Shown here: piece by piece, positions 9,301 through 17,126 of the stretch
How the letters are laid out: each line of letters opens with the position of its first letter
How positions within the stretch are numbered: position 1 is the stretch's first letter
Assembly: GCA_947471505.1 (NCBI GenBank)
Contig: CANIWM010000032.1
Coordinates: 1-58,236, forward strand
Source: Chthoniobacteraceae bacterium
Lineage (GTDB): Bacteria; Verrucomicrobiota; Verrucomicrobiia; Chthoniobacterales; Chthoniobacteraceae
Length of the DNA: 58,236 bases
Direction of reading: 5' to 3'
The notes under the pieces: model-generated
What the model was told of the DNA's origin: nothing
The model's database searches: none
The model's input: only the letters and a program-made list of their open reading frames with translations
Program-made: the position numbers and the translations under genes

Positions 9301-11801
9301 TCACCGTCTCAATCGCGGGGGAGAATCTCGTGGAAGAGGATGAGACTTTCACGGTAGTTCTCAGCGCACCGCAGTATGCGACTCTTGCCGACGATACGGC
9401 CCTCGCGACCATTTTTAATGACGACGCAACCACGCTGAATGTCGCTGACGTTTCGCTCAGTGAAGGCGATGCGGAAACAACGAATGCGGCGTTCGTGGTA
9501 ACTCTCACCGCGCCGAGCGCGAGCGACATCACGTTCGACTTCACCACGCGCGACGGTTCGGCGCTCGTGGGGAGCGACTACGTTTTCACGGCGGGCTTCT
9601 TCACAATCCCGGCGGGAACCACGAGTGTCGAAATCCTTGTGCCCATCGTCGGCGACGCGCTCCTTTCTACCGACGAAACATTCTCGCTCGATCTCAGTAA
9701 TGTCTCGGGCGCAATTGAGGGCGTTCTCACTGCCGACGGGGCTATTTTGAATGACGACGCAGCCGTCACCATCTCCATCGGTGACATCGCCACCGTTGAG
9801 GGGCGCAGCGGGACGAAGGATTTTGTCTTCACTGTCCAACTCTCCGGTGGCCTCGAAGATGAAATGTCGGTGGACTTCGTGAGCACCGCCGGGACTGCGG
9901 AGGCTGGCGTTGATTACACGGATGTTTCCGGCACCCTCACCATCCCGGCCGGCGAGACAAGCGCCACTATCTTGGTGCCCGTGATGGGAGACACCGATGT
10001 TGAGTTTAATGAGACGTTTTCCGTGACGCTCAGCGCGCTCATCGGGACGCCGCAACTGAGCATCGCGGACGACACTGCGACGGGGATCATTCGGAACGAC
10101 GACTTCGAGTTTAGCATCACCGGCGGCTCTTTCACAGAGACTGGTAACTACGTCTTCACCGTCACACTTTCCGGCACGTCGGACACGGTCGAGACGGTTG
10201 ATTACGCCACTCGCACTGACACCGCGACGGGCACGGATTTCGTGGCGGCGGGCGGCACACTTACATTTGCGCCGGGTGAGACGAGCGCCACGTTTTCCTT
10301 TGCCATCACGAGCGACACGCTTACCGAGATCGACGAGGCATTTTTCGTGGACCTCTCGAATGCAACCGCCGCCGTCGCGACGGGCACCGCTCAAATCGTC
10401 ATTCTCGACGACGACGCACCGGACATCCTGCTCGCCGCCTCGCCGACCGCGCTCGAAGACGGCACGGATGACGCCGGGCGCGTCGCGTTCAAAATCTCGC
10501 TCAGCCACCCATCCACGTTGCCTATCACCATCCACCTCCAGACCATTGCTGGCGCGGCGACGGGCGCGGATTTCAACGTGATTGATACCGACATTTTCTT
10601 CGCGCCGGGGCAGACGGAGTTTGAAAGTGAGGTCATTATCCGCGGCGACCTTTTTGCAGAGGCCGACGAGACATTCACTATTCAGATATCCGACATCAAG
10701 GGTGCGCAAGTCGGCGCTGCCGTCAGCATCCTCGACAACGACGGACTGCTCATCAGCAAGAACCGAAAAACCGCCACATGGCGCGACCTCGACGGCGACC
10801 TCGTCACCCTCACCGCCACGAAGCCCATCCTCACGTCCTCGATCTTCGGCTTCCGCTTCGGCGATCCCTTCCCCGCCGCGCCCACGCGCAGCGGACAGCT
10901 CCTCGAATCGCTCGACCTCACCGCCGCCGGTGCAGCAGCGCAAGGCGTATCTTTGACGTTCACAGCCAAACGCAAAGACGCCCTCGGCGACAAGCTCGTG
11001 AACGTCGGCGCGATCCACGCGGCAGGCATCAAGCTCGGTGCCGTGACTATTCCCGGGGACCTCGGCAAAATCGAAACGGGCACTGGCCTAGCGAAGCTTA
11101 CCCTTGGTTCCCTCGGTTCCCTCGGCACCACCACCCAAGCCGCAGGTGGCGATCTACTCAGCAGCGTCGGCGGAAATCTCGGCGCGCTCAAAGTGCTCGG
11201 CAATTTCTCCGGGGCCACGCTACGCATCACTGGCGACCTCGGAGCCACGACCATCGGCGGTAGTCTCTCCGGCAGCGGCGGAATCTTTGCGGGCGGAAAA
11301 ATCACGGACATTTCCATCAAGCGCGACATCCTCGGCGACGCCTCAAATACGCCCGTCCGCATCACCGCGACAGGTAGCGGGAAAACCCCCGCAATCAACT
11401 CACTCGCCGTCGGCGGCAATGTGCAAAACGCCGAGATTCTCGCGGGCTACAACACAGCAGGCGCGCTGGTGAATGGCGGTGCATCCATCGGTAAAATCGC
11501 TGTCCTCCGCAACTGGGTCGCCTCTTCGGTCTCGGCGGGCGTTGACCGTGGCGGAGATGGACACTTCGGCACGAACGAAGATTTCCTCGGCGCGTCGCCG
11601 CTCATCGCGCGCATCGCCAGCATCGTCATCACTGGCGGCGTGTTTGGCACGCCCGGCGGAGGGGACCACTTCGGCTTCGTAGCGGAGCAAATCGACAAAT
11701 TAAAAATCGACGGCATCGTCCAGCGACTCACTCCCGGCGTTGATACACTGTCGCTCGGCACTTCGGATGTCGTTGCCCGCGAGTACGTATTCGTCCTTTA
11801 A
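3342..11801 (+). CDS. Giant cell-surface protein: beta-helix region plus 16 Calx-beta domains
   Basis: This 2819-residue protein opens with a LESRIAPATF motif at about residues 11-20. That motif matches the LEPR-type N-terminal element of large planctomycete and verrucomicrobial surface proteins and replaces a classical signal peptide. A right-handed beta-helix-like region follows to about residue 690, beginning VADSGAGSLRQAISSAN, with repeated GN-I-G-N strings such as SGNNTYGVEINSGS. From about residue 698 to 2470 come 16 Calx-beta domains, each ending in an NDD-like string. The C-terminal 350 residues form another beta-rich region with repeated LG-ITGDLG-type turns. Calx-beta domains bind calcium, so a calcium-stiffened adhesin or surface stalk is a reasonable inference. 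No catalytic domain is seen. moeA starts 12 bases after the stop. Confidence 0.9.
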   Translation: MKRHILSPEPLESRIAPATFMVTTVADSGAGSLRQAISSANSAAGADTILFGFTAGSFPVISLLSALPVIAGDVFLDAALAVGAGPEVVLDGAAAGSAVGLSITGSNVTVKGLVIRNFSSHGILVNGSNHVIANNYIGTDVTGTVDLGNGGDGVDVVSGTNNTVGPGNLVSGNTGTGVHLALGSTFGTVIGNKIGVNASGNAAIPNLNGVVVDGDSGGNIIGGAAVGEGNHISGNTDYGIKMNSTVDGSTSAPSGFIRGNYIGTGAGGLGDLGNGKSGVFLSSSIGVRVGGTATGEGNIISGNNTYGVEINSGSRHQLMGNWIGLDSTGTATVANSQTGVYINGSDLNVVGSQVATARNVIAGNGLHGVNLLSGGDSNTLLGNFIGTDKTGTLDLGNTGDGIRIQSVLQTTIGGGGTNAGNVISGNGGDGVFISVNSASLSVATLKANMIGMNAAGTGSVGNTGNGINISNASGGATIIGSAGSGNIIGGNGLSGIVAGTADLLTIQGNTIGKSGAANARGILLNTTAGATVGGIVAGQGNNVGFNTGNGIALGSAATAIIRGNSLHDNGALGIDLNNNGVTANDANDTDSGANGLLNFPVITTAVATGSSTIVSGTYAGLANTDLNLDFYSNTAGGEAETYLGTFAITTDGSGNGTFSTTLGVVPAGRTVSATATRAVSPFHTSEVSALVAQTSATPSLTISDVTAAEGASGTTNFVFTVTLSAAIATDVTVNFATANGTAAAGSDYTAASGTLTFTAGQTSKTITVGVLGDTASEAAETFFVNLTSPVGATLADSQGLGTINNDDLPLISVNDVSIVEGNSGTSNLIFTVSLNSTPASTVTVDFATANGTASAGSDYASATGTLTFAAGETSKTVTVAVNGDVTVELAETLFLNLTNASGGTISDAQGLGTISNDDAPVISVDDVSIAEGNSGTSNLVFTVSLNTPSVIAVTVDFATANGTATAGGDYVATSGTLTFAAGQTSKTVSVTVNGDVTVEQAETLFLNLTNPGSATISDAQGLGTITNDDTALVTINDATITEGNSGATNMVFTVSLSNPSASSITVDFATGDGTAVAVSDYVTTSGTLTFTAGQVTKTVTVVALGDLTVEQAETLFLNLTNPSGATISDAQGLGTISNDDTALVTIADATIAEGNSGTTNMVFTISLSNPSASSITVDFATADGTALAGSDYTATAGTLTFAAGETSKTVTVALNGDAIVEPAETLFLNLANPNGATISDAQGLGTITNDDSPVITVNDVSIAEGNSGTSSLTFTVSLNITSISAVTVDFATANGTATAGSDYVATSGTLTFAAGQTSKTVTVLVNGDVTVEQAETLFLNLTNPSGATISDAQGLGTITNDDTALVTINDTTITEGNSGATNMVFTISLSNPSASTITVDFATASGTALAGSDYVTTSGTLTFAAGQVTKTVTVVALGDLTVEQAETLFLNLTNPSGATISDAQGLGTITNDDTALVTISDATISEGNSGTTNMVFTVTLSNPSASAITVDFATADGTALAGSDYAASTGTITFAAGETSRTVSVPVSGDVTVEFSETLFVNLTNANGATITDAQGLGTISNDDAPVISVDDVSIAEGDSGTSNLVFTVSLNTPSVIAVTVDFATANGTAAAGSDYVATSGTLTFAAGQTSKTVSVVVNGDVTVEQAETLFLNLTNPSAATIADAQGLGTISNDDTALVTITDATITEGNSGTTNMVFTVSLSNPSASSITVDFATADGTALAGSDYVAMTGTLTFAAGETTKTVTAVALGDVTVEQAETLFLNLTNPSGATISDAQGLGMISNDDTAFATIADATILEGDAGTTDLVFTITLSNPSDSVITLDFATADGIALAVGDYVATAGTITFTPGQTTNTVTVVSLGDGLPELTETLFLNLSNALGATITDAQALGTITNDDTPSLTIGDVSLAEGDGGDALFTFTVLLSKASTLAVTVDFATVAGSALAGLDFAAASGQLTIPVGETSVQFTVSIAGENLVEEDETFTVVLSAPQYATLADDTALATIFNDDATTLNVADVSLSEGDAETTNAAFVVTLTAPSASDITFDFTTRDGSALVGSDYVFTAGFFTIPAGTTSVEILVPIVGDALLSTDETFSLDLSNVSGAIEGVLTADGAILNDDAAVTISIGDIATVEGRSGTKDFVFTVQLSGGLEDEMSVDFVSTAGTAEAGVDYTDVSGTLTIPAGETSATILVPVMGDTDVEFNETFSVTLSALIGTPQLSIADDTATGIIRNDDFEFSITGGSFTETGNYVFTVTLSGTSDTVETVDYATRTDTATGTDFVAAGGTLTFAPGETSATFSFAITSDTLTEIDEAFFVDLSNATAAVATGTAQIVILDDDAPDILLAASPTALEDGTDDAGRVAFKISLSHPSTLPITIHLQTIAGAATGADFNVIDTDIFFAPGQTEFESEVIIRGDLFAEADETFTIQISDIKGAQVGAAVSILDNDGLLISKNRKTATWRDLDGDLVTLTATKPILTSSIFGFRFGDPFPAAPTRSGQLLESLDLTAAGAAAQGVSLTFTAKRKDALGDKLVNVGAIHAAGIKLGAVTIPGDLGKIETGTGLAKLTLGSLGSLGTTTQAAGGDLLSSVGGNLGALKVLGNFSGATLRITGDLGATTIGGSLSGSGGIFAGGKITDISIKRDILGDASNTPVRITATGSGKTPAINSLAVGGNVQNAEILAGYNTAGALVNGGASIGKIAVLRNWVASSVSAGVDRGGDGHFGTNEDFLGASPLIARIASIVITGGVFGTPGGGDHFGFVAEQIDKLKIDGIVQRLTPGVDTLSLGTSDVVAREYVFVL
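5436..9098 (+). repeat. Tandem 333-bp coding repeats with a 999-bp higher-order unit
   Basis: The first 11 Calx-beta domains keep an exact 333-base register: matching codons fall at 5436, 5769, 6102, 7101, 8100 and 9099. Within this run, domains starting APVISV or SPVITV recur every third domain (6102, 7101, 8100). This shows that a three-domain, 999-base block was duplicated. The last five domains are diverged and out of this exact register. Confidence 0.9.
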
Positions 11802-11813
11802 GTTTCTCCATTC

Positions 11814-12983
11814 ATGCACTCACTCGAAGCCGCCCGCGCGCTCATCGCCGGAGCCTGTCACCCACTGCCGCCGGAGCGTGTCCCGCTTGAGCAGGCGCTT
11901 GGTCGTGTGCTCCGAGAATCGGTCGCCGCGCGGGAAGACTTCCCGGCTTTCGACCGCAGCGCATTCGACGGCTACGCGCTGTGCGCTGCCGATACTCCGG
12001 GCCTACTCCGTGTTGTCGCAGAAATCCCCGCTGGCCTTGCACCCACCATCGAGCTTTCTGCCGGAGAATGCGCCCGCATTTTCACCGGTGCACAGCTCCC
12101 CACCGGAACTGACGCCGTCGCCATGCAGGAAGACTGTCGCCGTGAAGGCGATACCGCCAGCATCCCGGCTATCGCTCGCTGGCAGGGGATTCGTCGGCGA
12201 GGCGAGGATGCCGCCGCTGGCACCGTGCTGTTGCATCGCGGCATACGGCTTGGCGCTGTGGAGGCTTCGTTGCTCGCGCAACTTGGTCACACAACACCGC
12301 TCGTCGGCACGGCGCCGCGCATCTTCCACGTTGTCACGGGTAGCGAACTCGTCCCGCCTGACGAGACGCCCGAGCCCGGAAAAATCCGCGATAGCAATAC
12401 GACGCTCATCGCCGGACTCGCCGCCGCATTCGGCGCAAGCATCACTGCCCGCCGGGCTGGCGACGATCTTCCGACTCTGCTCGCCGCGCTTGGCTCCGAG
12501 CCCGATTTTGGCTGGGACGTTCTGCTCATCTCCGGCGGCGCGAGCGTGGGCGACTATGATTTTGGCGCTCGGGCGCTCGGCGAACTTGGCTTCAGCATCC
12601 AGTTTTCCCAAGTGAATCTCCGCCCCGGCAAGCCGCTCATCTTCGCCACGCGCGGGCGGCAGCTCGCATTCGTCATCCCCGGCAACCCGCTCTCGCACTT
12701 CGTCTGCTGGCACGTCGCTATCCGCGCCGCGCTGGAGATGCTGACTACGGGCGAGACGGCGCTCCCGGTTTTCACCGTCGTCGCCGACAGCGCGCTCCCC
12801 GGTAACCCACGCGAGACGTGGTGGCCCGCGCGCCTTTCTATCGCGGAGGGACGCGCTGTGGCGGTGCCGCTCAAATGGCGCAGTTCCGGCGACATGACGG
12901 CCATCGGCGATGCCGACCTGCTCCTGCGAATCCCGACGGCGATTGCGGCGGGCGGGTTGGTCGAAGCGTTAAGGATCTCGTGA
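11814..12983 (+). CDS. moeA: Molybdopterin molybdenumtransferase MoeA
   Basis: This 389-residue protein has the MoeA layout: an N-terminal swivel region with EDFPAFDRSAFDGYAL (about residues 41-56) and the GAQLPTGTDAVAMQED string near residues 98-113. A central MPT-binding domain carries SGGASVGDYDF, and a C-terminal stretch reads LRPGKPLIFA followed by VIPGNPLSHFVCW. MoeA inserts molybdate into adenylylated molybdopterin to give molybdenum cofactor in the cytoplasm. No other moa or moe gene and no molybdoenzyme is in the window. It starts 12 bases after the giant surface protein, so transcription may be shared. Confidence 0.95.
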   Translation: MHSLEAARALIAGACHPLPPERVPLEQALGRVLRESVAAREDFPAFDRSAFDGYALCAADTPGLLRVVAEIPAGLAPTIELSAGECARIFTGAQLPTGTDAVAMQEDCRREGDTASIPAIARWQGIRRRGEDAAAGTVLLHRGIRLGAVEASLLAQLGHTTPLVGTAPRIFHVVTGSELVPPDETPEPGKIRDSNTTLIAGLAAAFGASITARRAGDDLPTLLAALGSEPDFGWDVLLISGGASVGDYDFGARALGELGFSIQFSQVNLRPGKPLIFATRGRQLAFVIPGNPLSHFVCWHVAIRAALEMLTTGETALPVFTVVADSALPGNPRETWWPARLSIAEGRAVAVPLKWRSSGDMTAIGDADLLLRIPTAIAAGGLVEALRIS

Positions 12984-13057
12984 TGCAATGGCTCGCTCCG
13001 ACGCGAAACCCTTGGCATTGCGGAGTCTCGCCGCTACACCGCTCTCAACTTCAAACT

Positions 13058-14563
13058 ATGCTCAAACACCTACTGATCTCCGCTGCACTCATCGCGAGTG
13101 CTTTCGCACAGGAAACGAAGCCCGCCGAGCCGCCCAAGGATGACAAGAAGGAGGAGAAAAAAGACAAACCCAAGGAGCCGAAGGAAACCAAGGGCTCGGT
13201 GAAAATTGCCGGTGCCGAGGTCACGTATATCGCCAAGACCGGCACGCTGCCGCTGCTGAAGGATGACGGCACGCCGCGCGCGGATGTGTTCTACGTTTAC
13301 TACGCGGCCACCGGCGCCGATGGGAAACCGCTCGCGGCGGCAGATTCGAAGCGACCGGTGATGTATTGCTTCAACGGCGGACCGGGGAGCGCGGCGGTGT
13401 GGCTGCACTTTGGCGGGCTCGGGCCGAAGAAAATATCCCTCCCTGCGGATGGGAAGACGTTCGCCGCGATTGGGTCGATTGCAGATAATCCAGACTCGAT
13501 CCTCGACGCCACGGACCTCGTCTTTCTCGATCCCGTGGGCACCGGCGGTTCGCGCCCGGCGAAGGGGGAAAAAGGCGAGCAGTTCTGGGGCGTGGATGAA
13601 GATGTGGAGGCGTGCGGCGAGTTCATCCGCCTTTTCACCACGCGCGAAAATCGCTGGATGTCGCCGAAGTTTCTCTGCGGCGAAAGCTACGGAGGGCTGC
13701 GCGGTGCGGGGCTTAGCAACTACCTGCAAGACAAGCACGGGATGATGCTCAGCGGCTTCGTCTGCGTCAGCGGCGTCATCAATTTCTCCACACTCGGCGG
13801 CGAGGGGAACGACCTGCCGTATATGACGTTTCTGCCCACGCTCGCAGCAACCGCGCACTATCACGGGAAGATCGCGGGAGACCTCGCCGCGATCCAAGCC
13901 GACGCGCGCGCGTTTGCCTTCGGCGATTACGCGGTGGCCTTGCTGAAGGGGCGGCTTATTTCTGCTGAGGAGCGAAAAAAGATCGCTGCCAAACTCTCGC
14001 GCTTCACCTCGCTCCCCACCGAGCTGATCGAGAACCACAACCTTCGCGTAAGCCCAACCGCCTTTCGCGAATACTTGCTGCGCGCCGAGGGGAAAATCAT
14101 CGGGCGTTTCGATGGTCGCGTAACCGCCGAAGATGCTGATCGCACTTCGCCCGCGCCGGAGTTCGACCCGAGTTTTTCCACCGTCGTCGGCCCTTTTAAT
14201 GCGATGGCCAACGCTTACCTGCGCGGGACGCTCGGCTGGGAAACCGACCAGACTTACCGTGTGCTCGGCGGCCTTCCGTGGAATTACACAAAATACGCCA
14301 ACCGCTTTGCCGGCACCGATGGCGCGCTCGCCGATGCGATGAAACTAAACCCGTCTTTCCGCCTCCTCGTCTGCGCCGGTCTGCGCGACCTCGCCGTGCC
14401 GCCAGACGCGACACGCTACTCAATAGACCACCTCGAGATCCCCGACTCGCTGCGCAAAAACATCACCTACGCGCACTACGAGAGCGGCCACATGATGTAC
14501 CTACTCGATAAAGACGCGCGCAAACTCCGCGAGGACATCGTCGGCTGGCTGCGGGCGAAGTAA
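13058..14563 (+). CDS. Secreted serine carboxypeptidase-like peptidase (family S10)
   Basis: The chosen ATG gives 501 residues with a signal peptide (MLKHLLISAALIASAFAQ); a longer reading frame upstream lacks one. A Lys/Glu/Pro-rich linker follows (residues 20-45). The S10 hallmarks are present: NGGPG at 106-110, the nucleophile Ser210 in GESYGG, a likely catalytic Asp444 in GLRDLAVPPDA, and His478 in YESGHMMYLL. The protein probably trims peptides from their C-terminus in the periplasm or outside the cell. Many bacterial S10 members are large and poorly studied, so the substrate is unknown. The gene meets the next, oppositely oriented gene after 6 bases. Confidence 0.9.
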   Translation: MLKHLLISAALIASAFAQETKPAEPPKDDKKEEKKDKPKEPKETKGSVKIAGAEVTYIAKTGTLPLLKDDGTPRADVFYVYYAATGADGKPLAAADSKRPVMYCFNGGPGSAAVWLHFGGLGPKKISLPADGKTFAAIGSIADNPDSILDATDLVFLDPVGTGGSRPAKGEKGEQFWGVDEDVEACGEFIRLFTTRENRWMSPKFLCGESYGGLRGAGLSNYLQDKHGMMLSGFVCVSGVINFSTLGGEGNDLPYMTFLPTLAATAHYHGKIAGDLAAIQADARAFAFGDYAVALLKGRLISAEERKKIAAKLSRFTSLPTELIENHNLRVSPTAFREYLLRAEGKIIGRFDGRVTAEDADRTSPAPEFDPSFSTVVGPFNAMANAYLRGTLGWETDQTYRVLGGLPWNYTKYANRFAGTDGALADAMKLNPSFRLLVCAGLRDLAVPPDATRYSIDHLEIPDSLRKNITYAHYESGHMMYLLDKDARKLREDIVGWLRAK

Positions 14564-14569
14564 CGCGAG

Positions 14570-15280
14570 CTACGGAGCGGAAAACACCCCGGCTGCTGCT
14601 TTTACGCTAATCTTCTGATTGCGGGCGTAGGCGGCGGCGGCGCGTTGGCGGATTTGCTCGGGCGTCTCACCAGCTATCCAGCCGTCGAGCGCGGCGCTGA
14701 GGATGAAGCCGCCTGGATACATGAGCTGCGTCGTGGTGAGTAGTGGTTTTGCGCCGACTTTTTCCAGATGAGGGGCAAAGAAATCGCGGCTCTTGCAGCA
14801 AAGCACGATGGCTTCACGTCCCGGCCCACGGCGCGAGGTGGCGGCTTCTGGGAGGGCAAAGTCCATGAGCCCATCGTGGCCGATGTAGGCGACGAGCGGC
14901 AAACTTTCGCGCGGCTCTTCGCTGGCGAGAGCGGCGAAAAAATCAACGGTGCATTGCCGGATGGCGGAGCCGCGATAGACATCGGCGACGATTTGCCATT
15001 TGCCGCTTTTGTGGGTAAAAATAGAGCGCTCGATAATGTCGGGGCGTGGATTTACTTCCGAGCGGTCGAGCTTCCAGATTCCGCTGGCCTTGAGCACGGG
15101 TTTGAGTGCCTCCGAGCAGCCCCAGTAAAGGTTCTTCGCCGCATCATCGCCATCCCCGATGGCCGCAGGAACAGGCGGGATGCCTTGGGATTTATTGTCG
15201 GCGAGGGCGATGAAAACGTGGACCCGCGTCGGCTCGGCGGCAGCGGTAAGCGTGAGTGTGAGAAGGACGAGAATGCGCAT
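14570..15280 (-). CDS. Exported protein of unknown function
   Basis: The 236-residue product begins with a short hydrophobic leader (MRILVLLTLTLTAAA) with a likely cut before EPTRVHVF. The mature part reads as a compact globular domain with the strings ALADNKSQGIPPVPAAIGDG, AKNLYWGC and VAYIGHDGLMDF. Three cysteines are scattered (WGC, RQC, CCKS). I do not recognise the family. The pattern VAYIGHDGL followed later by REAIVLCCKS, with alternating strands and helices, could suggest an alpha/beta fold, but this is weak. It lies nine bases downstream of the YdcF-like gene on the same strand, so the two are probably co-transcribed. Confidence 0.7.
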   Translation of the reverse strand: MRILVLLTLTLTAAAEPTRVHVFIALADNKSQGIPPVPAAIGDGDDAAKNLYWGCSEALKPVLKASGIWKLDRSEVNPRPDIIERSIFTHKSGKWQIVADVYRGSAIRQCTVDFFAALASEEPRESLPLVAYIGHDGLMDFALPEAATSRRGPGREAIVLCCKSRDFFAPHLEKVGAKPLLTTTQLMYPGGFILSAALDGWIAGETPEQIRQRAAAAYARNQKISVKAAAGVFSAP

Positions 15281-15289
15281 GGTGTGTAA

Positions 15290-15913
15290 TTATCGTCGCC
15301 CAATCGTTCTGTAAATCCAGTGCGAGTGGCAAAGGCGGAGTTCATTGAGGAGGAAAGGGATTTTCGTCCGCCACGTCTGGAATGCAGTGTGCGGCGTGGG
15401 AGATGTGACGGCTGTGATCCCGGCATCTTTTGCCATCATGGTGGCGCGGAGAAGGTGATACGGGTCGCTGACGATGATGGCTCGGTGGAGGTCGTGTTCT
15501 TTCATCAATCGGACGGCTTCGGTGAAGTTCTCCCACGTTTTCGTTGAGACAGCTTCGGTATAAATGTCGTTGAGAGGAATCCCCTCATGTTCGGCGGCGC
15601 GGCGACCGACTTCGGATTCTGGGAGCAACCCGTCATGGCCGAGCCCACCGGTGAAGATGAGCTTCGGAGCGAGCCCCTGCTTCCAGAGTTCGATACTGTG
15701 CCGGATGCGGCCTGCAAATGCGGGCGACGGCTCGCCTCGCCGCACTGCCGCGCCGAGAACGATGATAACATCCGCCTTCTCCGCATAGTCGTGGCTGCCG
15801 ATATAAACGATGCGGCCCATGACGGCAGCGCACCACACCAGAACGACGGCGAGCACCCGGCCGAGCGCACGCACGGCGCGGCGAAGTGGATGAGGTTTGG
15901 CGCTCACGGTCAT
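15290..15913 (-). CDS. YdcF/SanA-type DUF218 membrane-anchored protein
   Basis: Starting at the internal ATG ([19 protein letters not shown]) gives 207 residues. An in-frame ATG 60 bases earlier would add 20 residues of ordinary character. A single membrane segment ([19 protein letters not shown]) precedes the DUF218 domain, whose hallmarks are [37 protein letters not shown] and [13 protein letters not shown]. SanA, ElyC and YdcF proteins of this family act in envelope or vancomycin-barrier functions in enterobacteria, with unknown chemistry. It is divergent from hisG, with the promoters in the roughly 110 bases between them. Confidence 0.85.
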   Translation of the reverse strand: MTVSAKPHPLRRAVRALGRVLAVVLVWCAAVMGRIVYIGSHDYAEKADVIIVLGAAVRRGEPSPAFAGRIRHSIELWKQGLAPKLIFTGGLGHDGLLPESEVGRRAAEHEGIPLNDIYTEAVSTKTWENFTEAVRLMKEHDLHRAIIVSDPYHLLRATMMAKDAGITAVTSPTPHTAFQTWRTKIPFLLNELRLCHSHWIYRTIGRR

Positions 15914-16022
15914 GGCAGGAGATTGTCGTGGGATGTGGGTTTCGCAAGACACTTGCTTGGGCGATTTCCCCACTTTCTTTCCTCGCCAATCGCCGCCCGC
16001 GTCCCTAGAACCCGCCGCCCTT

Positions 16023-16907
16023 ATGGAAGATAATTCACGGATGCTTCGCGTCGGTTTGCCTTCGGGCAGCTTGCAGGAGCCGACTATTGCGCTTTTTGGA
16101 AAAGCAGGGTTTTCGATCTCGGTTTCGAGTCGCAGCTACAAACCGGCTGTCGATGATCCCGAGCTGACGGTGCGCCTGCTCCGAGCGCAAGAAATCAGCC
16201 GCTACGTCGAGCACGGATACCTCGATTGCGGGCTCACCGGGCGCGACTGGATCGAGAATAACGGCAGCGATGTCGTCCGGCTGGGCGAGTTTGTTTTCAG
16301 CAAAACGAGCGCGCAGCCCACGCGCTGGGTGCTCGCCGTACCGGAGGATTCTCCGATCAAAAGCGTGAAAGACCTCGAAGGGAAACTCATCGCCACCGAG
16401 GCCGTAGAAATGACGCGCGCCTTCCTCGCAAAGCATGGCGTGAAAGCGGAAATCGAGTTCTCCTGGGGCGCGACGGAAGTGAAAGTGCCGGACCTCGTGG
16501 ACGCCATCGTAGATGTCACGGAGACGGGCTCGTCGCTACGCGCCAACAAGCTGCGCATCCTCGAAACGATCATGGAGAGCGTCCCAGTCTTCGTCGCCAA
16601 CAAAGCCGCCTACGCGAACCCGTGGAAGCGCGCGAAGATCGAACGGCTCATCCTTTTACTCCAAGGCGCACTCGCAGCTCGCGACAAAGTCGGGCTGAAA
16701 ATGAACCTGCCCGAAGCTAATCTCGAAGGACTCCTCAAAGCCCTCCCCGCCCTCCGCCGCCCGACCATCTCGAAGCTCACCGAGCCCGGCTGGGTGGCGG
16801 TTGAGACAATTCTCGATGAAAAAATCGTCCGCGAAATCATCCCGAGCCTCAAGGAACTCGGAGCGGAAGGCATCATCGAGTATCCATTAAACAAAGTCGT
16901 TTACTGA
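16023..16907 (+). CDS. hisG: ATP phosphoribosyltransferase, long form (HisG)
   Basis: This 294-residue protein catalyses the first step of histidine synthesis, joining ATP and PRPP. Seen in the sequence: the start [32 protein letters not shown], and the PRPP-loop-like [18 protein letters not shown]. The length and the C-terminal stretch after residue 215 ([12 protein letters not shown] through [13 protein letters not shown]) match the long HisG form with a regulatory, P-II-like domain. That form binds histidine and does not need HisZ. I chose the ATG at 16023; one at 16041 (MLRVGLP) is equally possible. No other his gene is nearby. Confidence 0.95.
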   Translation: MEDNSRMLRVGLPSGSLQEPTIALFGKAGFSISVSSRSYKPAVDDPELTVRLLRAQEISRYVEHGYLDCGLTGRDWIENNGSDVVRLGEFVFSKTSAQPTRWVLAVPEDSPIKSVKDLEGKLIATEAVEMTRAFLAKHGVKAEIEFSWGATEVKVPDLVDAIVDVTETGSSLRANKLRILETIMESVPVFVANKAAYANPWKRAKIERLILLLQGALAARDKVGLKMNLPEANLEGLLKALPALRRPTISKLTEPGWVAVETILDEKIVREIIPSLKELGAEGIIEYPLNKVVY

Positions 16908-17003
16908 GAAAGATCGCAGAGAAGAGAGAAAACGGTTGCCGCACAGCGGCGGGCCTGCTTTTCTCCGCGTCCACTTTAAAACCTCACCAAAAAAGTATCA
17001 CTC

Positions 17004-17108
17004 ATGGGAAGTATCAAAAAGCGCCGTAAAGCGAAAATCAACCGGCACAAACGCAAGAAGCGGATGAAACTCAACCGCCACAAGAAGCGTTTGCGTTACA
17101 AGAGCTAG
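17004..17108 (+). CDS. Tiny basic ribosomal protein, AURKAIP1/COX24 (mS38/bS22) type
   Basis: A 34-residue protein reads MGSIKKRRKAKINRHKRKKR and ends LNRHKKRLRYKS. More than half of its residues are Lys, Arg or His, and the K-x-N-R-H-K-x-K-K-R pattern is duplicated. This is the signature of the AURKAIP1/COX24 family. Its mitochondrial member is mS38, and its mycobacterial counterpart bS22 sits on the small ribosomal subunit. It lies between hisG and a TPR gene on the same strand. Its length makes automated gene finders miss it. Confidence 0.85.
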   Translation: MGSIKKRRKAKINRHKRKKRMKLNRHKKRLRYKS

Positions 17109-17126
17109 GCGCGTTAGCGTCCGCGT

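Noticed and set aside
9309-11018. 569-codon minus-strand frame
   Set aside because: It mirrors the Calx-beta region in the opposite strand; the plus frame has strong domain motifs and this frame has none.
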